A stretch of DNA of 64,000 nt, taken from the NCBI GenBank assembly GCA_007449985.2, contig VIIQ02000571.1, positions 186,001-250,000 on the forward strand. Reading direction: 5' to 3'. This DNA is from Desmodesmus armatus (lineage: Eukaryota; Chlorophyta; Chlorophyceae; Sphaeropleales; Scenedesmaceae). The notes below the pieces were generated by a model that had not been told where the DNA came from, searched no databases, and saw only the letters and a list, made by a program, of their open reading frames with translations. The stretch's first letter is position 1. Each line of letters begins with the position of its first letter. The translations under genes and the position numbers were made by a program. Positions 60,701-64,000 of this stretch are shown one piece after another.

Positions 60701-61880
60701 TCTACAAGGTGAAGGGGTTGTGCTTGATGGGTCAAGTCTAGCTTCAGGCTTTTAAGAGCTTGGTGTTGCAGGTGGTGCGTGGTACTGTGCTCTGTCCAAT
60801 TTGATGGAGAGCTGAGGGAGCCGTAACCACACATCGTCCATTGTGGGTAGGTCAGTGCCCTCATCCACCCACTCTGGCTCTGATGTGTGTGGTGCTAGCC
60901 GGCGTTCACACAAGGTTTGAGTTATGCATGGTTGGGCTGCTTGGGTGGCGGTGTTTGATCAAACAGTGCACTGGACAGGTGCTCAGTTGCAGAACCAGAC
61001 GGTGCACCAAAAATGCTGCTAACGCTAGCCCGCACGTTGAAGTTGCGCACCTGGAGGCTGTTAGAGTTCAGGGTCCGGTCGTGCACTTGGTGTGGCAGGT
61101 AGTGCATCCTACTATGCTTGTGTCCAACCCAGCCAACAGCTGAGGGTGATAAAACCACAGTCATTGTAAGTGAGGAGGCTGCCTTCATGCACAGAGATCA
61201 ATGTCACTTTAGTCATGACCAAGGGTCATGATAGCGTCCTCATGGTAGCGATTAGTCATTATCAAGGGTCATGCTAGCGCCCTCAGCTTCTAGCAGCCGC
61301 CGCCAGGCAGCTGCAGAGTCACCCGCAGGTCCCAAGGATGCCTCCAGCTGTGCCTGGGGAGCAGCTGATAAGCAGCACGCAACACAATCCAAAGGCCTTC
61401 TTGCAGCAATGCAGGCTGCATCGCCAATCTGTGCCTCCATGCTTGTGTGCTGTGGAAGCCCTTCACTCTGCTCTCTAAAAAAATCAAAGTTACACCTGTA
61501 GCTGTGAAGCTCAAGAGCTCATGCCAGCCATTCACTGATATCACGGAGATGGCAGAACCTCTCTGTGTAATATCAGTGGATGGTGGGCATGAGCACTCGA
61601 GCTTATGGTTGCAGCAACGGATGGTGGGCATGAGCACTAGAGCTTATGGTTGCAGCAACGGAAGGTGGGCATGAGCACTAGAGCTTATGGTTGCAGCAAC
61701 GCATGGTGGGCATGAGCACTCGCGCTTGTGGTTCATGGTTGCAGCAACATATGTGCATGTATGTGTGCTGCTGTGTGGTGTGATTTGCAGGATGGTCAGG
61801 AGGTTGTGCAGCAGGTGGTGGGCTACAAGAAGAAGCCATTGGAGGCAGCAGTGCAGCAGCTGGCAGGGCTGGCAAAGTGA
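56071..61880 (+). CDS. 2-Cys peroxiredoxin fused to a thioredoxin domain
   Basis: Twelve exons join with all phases consistent: 56071-56368, 56545-56624, 57003-57080, 57332-57381, 57742-57805, 58155-58265, 58778-58849, 59287-59373, 59740-59821, 60206-60306, 60616-60708 and 61791-61880, giving 401 aa. Residues 1-65 resemble a mitochondrial presequence ([26 protein letters not shown]). The peroxiredoxin spans about 85-280: peroxidatic Cys132 in [13 protein letters not shown] at 175-178, catalytic Arg in PIGRSVDE, resolving Cys253 in VCPANW and YF at 274-275. After a 25-residue linker, thioredoxin spans about 300-401: [13 protein letters not shown] with Cys321/Cys324, cis-Pro366 in ALPVF. It should reduce peroxides, with its own thioredoxin possibly acting as electron donor. 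WCGKC replaces the usual WCGPC. Confidence 0.95.
61210..61290. repeat. Two copies of a ~43-bp unit in the last Prx-Trx intron
   Basis: TAGTCATGACCAAGGGTCAT at 61210 recurs with few changes at 61253; both are followed by TAGCGYCCTCA. Confidence 0.8.
61582..61755. repeat. Four copies of a 41-bp minisatellite in the last Prx-Trx intron
   Basis: Units starting GGTGGGCATGAGCACT at 61582, 61623, 61664 and 61705 are spaced 41 bp and are nearly identical; the last is slightly extended. The array ends about 35 bp before the final exon. Confidence 0.95.
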
Positions 61881-64000
61881 TTGCAGAAAGTGCTGCACCA
61901 TTTGCCATTAGGGCACAAATCTACATGCATGCAGTCCATTGGATGCTAGGAGTACCAGGAGCTGCCTTGCGGGTGGACTTGAGAAGCAGTTGGGAGTTGC
62001 CAGGGCTTTGAGTGGTTGAGGCTGGCCCAATCATTGTGCTGGCTTGTCATGTTTGTAGTCCTGCTTCGCTTCTTTGGCTTGGTTGCCCACCTGCGGCCAG
62101 CCTGCAGGCAGGCTGCAGTTGGCATAGGCAAGTCGGGTGGTTGCGCGTTGCGAGCTGTGCATTGCCTTGACACCCCGTCCAAAGGATGGCCCTTGACTGC
62201 TTGATGCGTTGCTGATGTAGCCTACAAGGTTCACAGCGCTGTTTGTGCAGGCCATCGTGCAAAGACCTGCCCTTTGCTTGTGCTGTTGTGCATCATATCA
62301 GGGTTGCATTCACATAAGGTTGCTGCATGCTGTTTGCATGAGTGGCTCAGTGTGCCTTGTCGGTCCTTTCATGCTGCCCCGCTCCTGTGGTTGATTGTTC
62401 TGCTGGACAAGTTGCTGTGTACAATACTGCTGTTGTCAAGGTCCAGAAGCTTCTCAAGTGTGTGAGGGTGACTTAGGCACCTACGCAGAGCGCACCTCAG
62501 TGCTGCAGATGCACATGTAAACCCTCAACCCTAACCCTTAATCTGTAATGCCTAAGAGTGTGCCTGCATGATGGTCTCCTTCAGCTTCAGTGTTACAGCA
62601 GCAACATACCTCACACTGTACACAGCGTCAGACTTTTACTAATATGCGTTGCTAGCCTGGTTCACTAGCGCACAGGCCTTCAAAGAGGCGTGTGTGCGCA
62701 AGCAGGCGCAAGCGCTGAATCGGCAACAAACACGGGAAAGCATGACTTGCTTCAGTCACTCACATCAGTGCATATGCTTGTGGCACATATGCATGGATGT
62801 GGCTACTTATGCAGTAGCGCGAAAGCCCACCAGCAATGGACGATCCTGTGCAGCAACCAAAAGAGAGTGCAACAACCTGCTGATACCTGCAAATGGCACA
62901 AGCAGCCTCCTCCTGCGATGGTATGCGATGCAATGTGATGCCTGGTCAATTGTGACAATGCCTGGTCAACTGTGATAATGCCCTGTGGAAAACAACTGCG
63001 GGAAACACTCATATGCCAACATATGCCTACCTGCATGCATGCTCCCTGTACTGGTCTGTCTGGTCAAAACTACTGCTATAATACAAGGTGTGATGCGGCA
63101 ACATGCGGCGCGAGGAATGCAGACAGCATGGCACCCTGCCAACCGCTTGCCGGTCAAACAAGAAAAACTGCCGCCAAAGGCCTAGGGTCTGGGTGAAACC
63201 AAAACCCAAAACCCTGGTGAAATGGGTCCCTTGCGCGCACCACACGATGCTGCTGGTCAACAAAAGACACAGAAGCGGCAACACTACTCAAAACTGCCGT
63301 GCGATGCAACGGCGAGTGCGGCAAGGCCTGCTGAAGAGCAATGCAGTCACTGCATGATGCACAACAACACCCCTGAAAGGGCCCAGGTATGCATATGCTC
63401 GCTGCACGCTGTGCCACTCCTGCCCCAGTTTTCCATTCTGAGTAGAATGAAAGATGCTTCATTCCCCACCCCCTGAACCTTGGACATAGCCATGGTTGCA
63501 CCACACACTCCTCTCATGCAAACACACGCACAACCCTTTTGCTTCATTCCCCGCCATTCCCCAACACGCCCCATCTTGCTTGCAAGCACCGGCAGAAGGC
63601 CCGCGCATGTCAAGCAAGTGTCACATTAGGTTCTGAGGTGTGGCACCCTCAAACCCCTTGCAATCACTGTTGATGGCAGCAGCAGCGACAACACCACGCC
63701 CGGAATCCCACGCAGGCAGCGCCCCCACCACCCCACCAGTCAGTGTAGGCAGCAGGGACTAACACCCTTCAGGGACAGCCCCATCCTCCACTCAGGCGCA
63801 TGCACCAACCCTCACACCATGGCGGACACTGCCCTCTCGAGCGCATGCATCACCCCTCACACCATGACCGGCATTGACGTCTGAAGCGCATGGATCGCTC
63901 ACACCGTGGCGGACATGGTCCTCTCGAGAGCCTGGTACACCAAGTCTCCCATGAGGCTGTAGCCGGCCTGTATAAGGTGGATGCATCGCTCACGTCGTGG
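61881..64000. other. No recognisable gene; 3' flank and edge region
   Basis: The Prx-Trx 3' UTR should lie at the left. A short telomere-like stretch (ACCCTCAACCCTAACCCTTA) occurs at 62521. Open frames are short and lack motifs. A degenerate 45-bp repeat begins near 63796. Confidence 0.5.
63796..63930. repeat. Degenerate 45-bp tandem repeat near the right edge
   Basis: Units starting GCGCATG at 63796, 63841 and 63886 share TCACACC.TG...GGCA. Related sequence (GGATGCATCGCTCACGTCG) reappears at 63979, so the array may run on beyond the window. On the minus strand the 45-bp period stays open and gives a 15-residue repeat (VRHGVRGDACAREGS type), which could be part of a gene. Confidence 0.65.

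Noticed and set aside
61582..61755. CRISPR array
   Set aside because: Units abut directly with no variable spacers, and the array lies in an intron of a eukaryotic gene.
62521..62540. Interstitial telomere
   Set aside because: Only two to three imperfect CCCTAA-type units; too short to distinguish from chance.

Overview
The window looks like nuclear DNA of a green alga, probably a chlorophycean; this is inference. The support is intron-dense genes with short exons and GT-AG junctions, proteins full of Ala, Gln, Ser and Gly runs encoded by CAG/TGC repeats, plant-type families (a DUF789 protein, a farnesylatable DnaJ ending CAQQ, a large protein shared with land plants), and an APE-type LINE. 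There is no sign of bacterial operons, rRNA or CRISPR. Gene models were built by hand by joining reading frames across splice sites; where every exon phase fits, I say so.

Layout. At 0.1-6.2 kb (-) lies a secreted Cys-rich protein with one Ig-like repeat per exon. At 7.9-11.6 kb (-) is a LINE with a 1224-codon reverse transcriptase ORF. At 12.2-16.2 kb (-) is a complete acid-lipase gene. 16.2-19.6 kb is mostly empty. At 19.6-24.4 kb (-) is a DUF789 gene. At 26.2-29.2 kb (-) is a conserved gene of unknown function, head-to-head with a small highly charged protein gene at 29.5-31.0 kb (+). At 32.0-34.9 kb (-) is a type I DnaJ. At 35.4-45.0 kb (-) is a large plant-conserved gene of unknown function. 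At 46.6-55.8 kb (-) are two Gly/Ala/Ser-rich LEA-like coding units; the larger one has a plastid-type N-terminus and an intron region packed with duplicated exons and pure-C tracts. At 56.1-61.9 kb (+) is a gene fusing a typical 2-Cys peroxiredoxin to a thioredoxin domain. 62-64 kb shows no recognisable gene.

The most interesting region is 48-62 kb. A candidate mitochondrial peroxiredoxin-thioredoxin fusion with an unusual WCGKC active site starts about 300 bp from a divergently transcribed LEA-like gene whose exons exist in tandem arrays. Such a pair could serve a common stress response, but nothing in the sequence proves this.

Four single-base reading-frame breaks occur in two otherwise conserved genes (one in the DUF789 gene, three in the large plant-type gene). 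All are repaired by adding one base, which fits consensus deletion errors better than gene decay.
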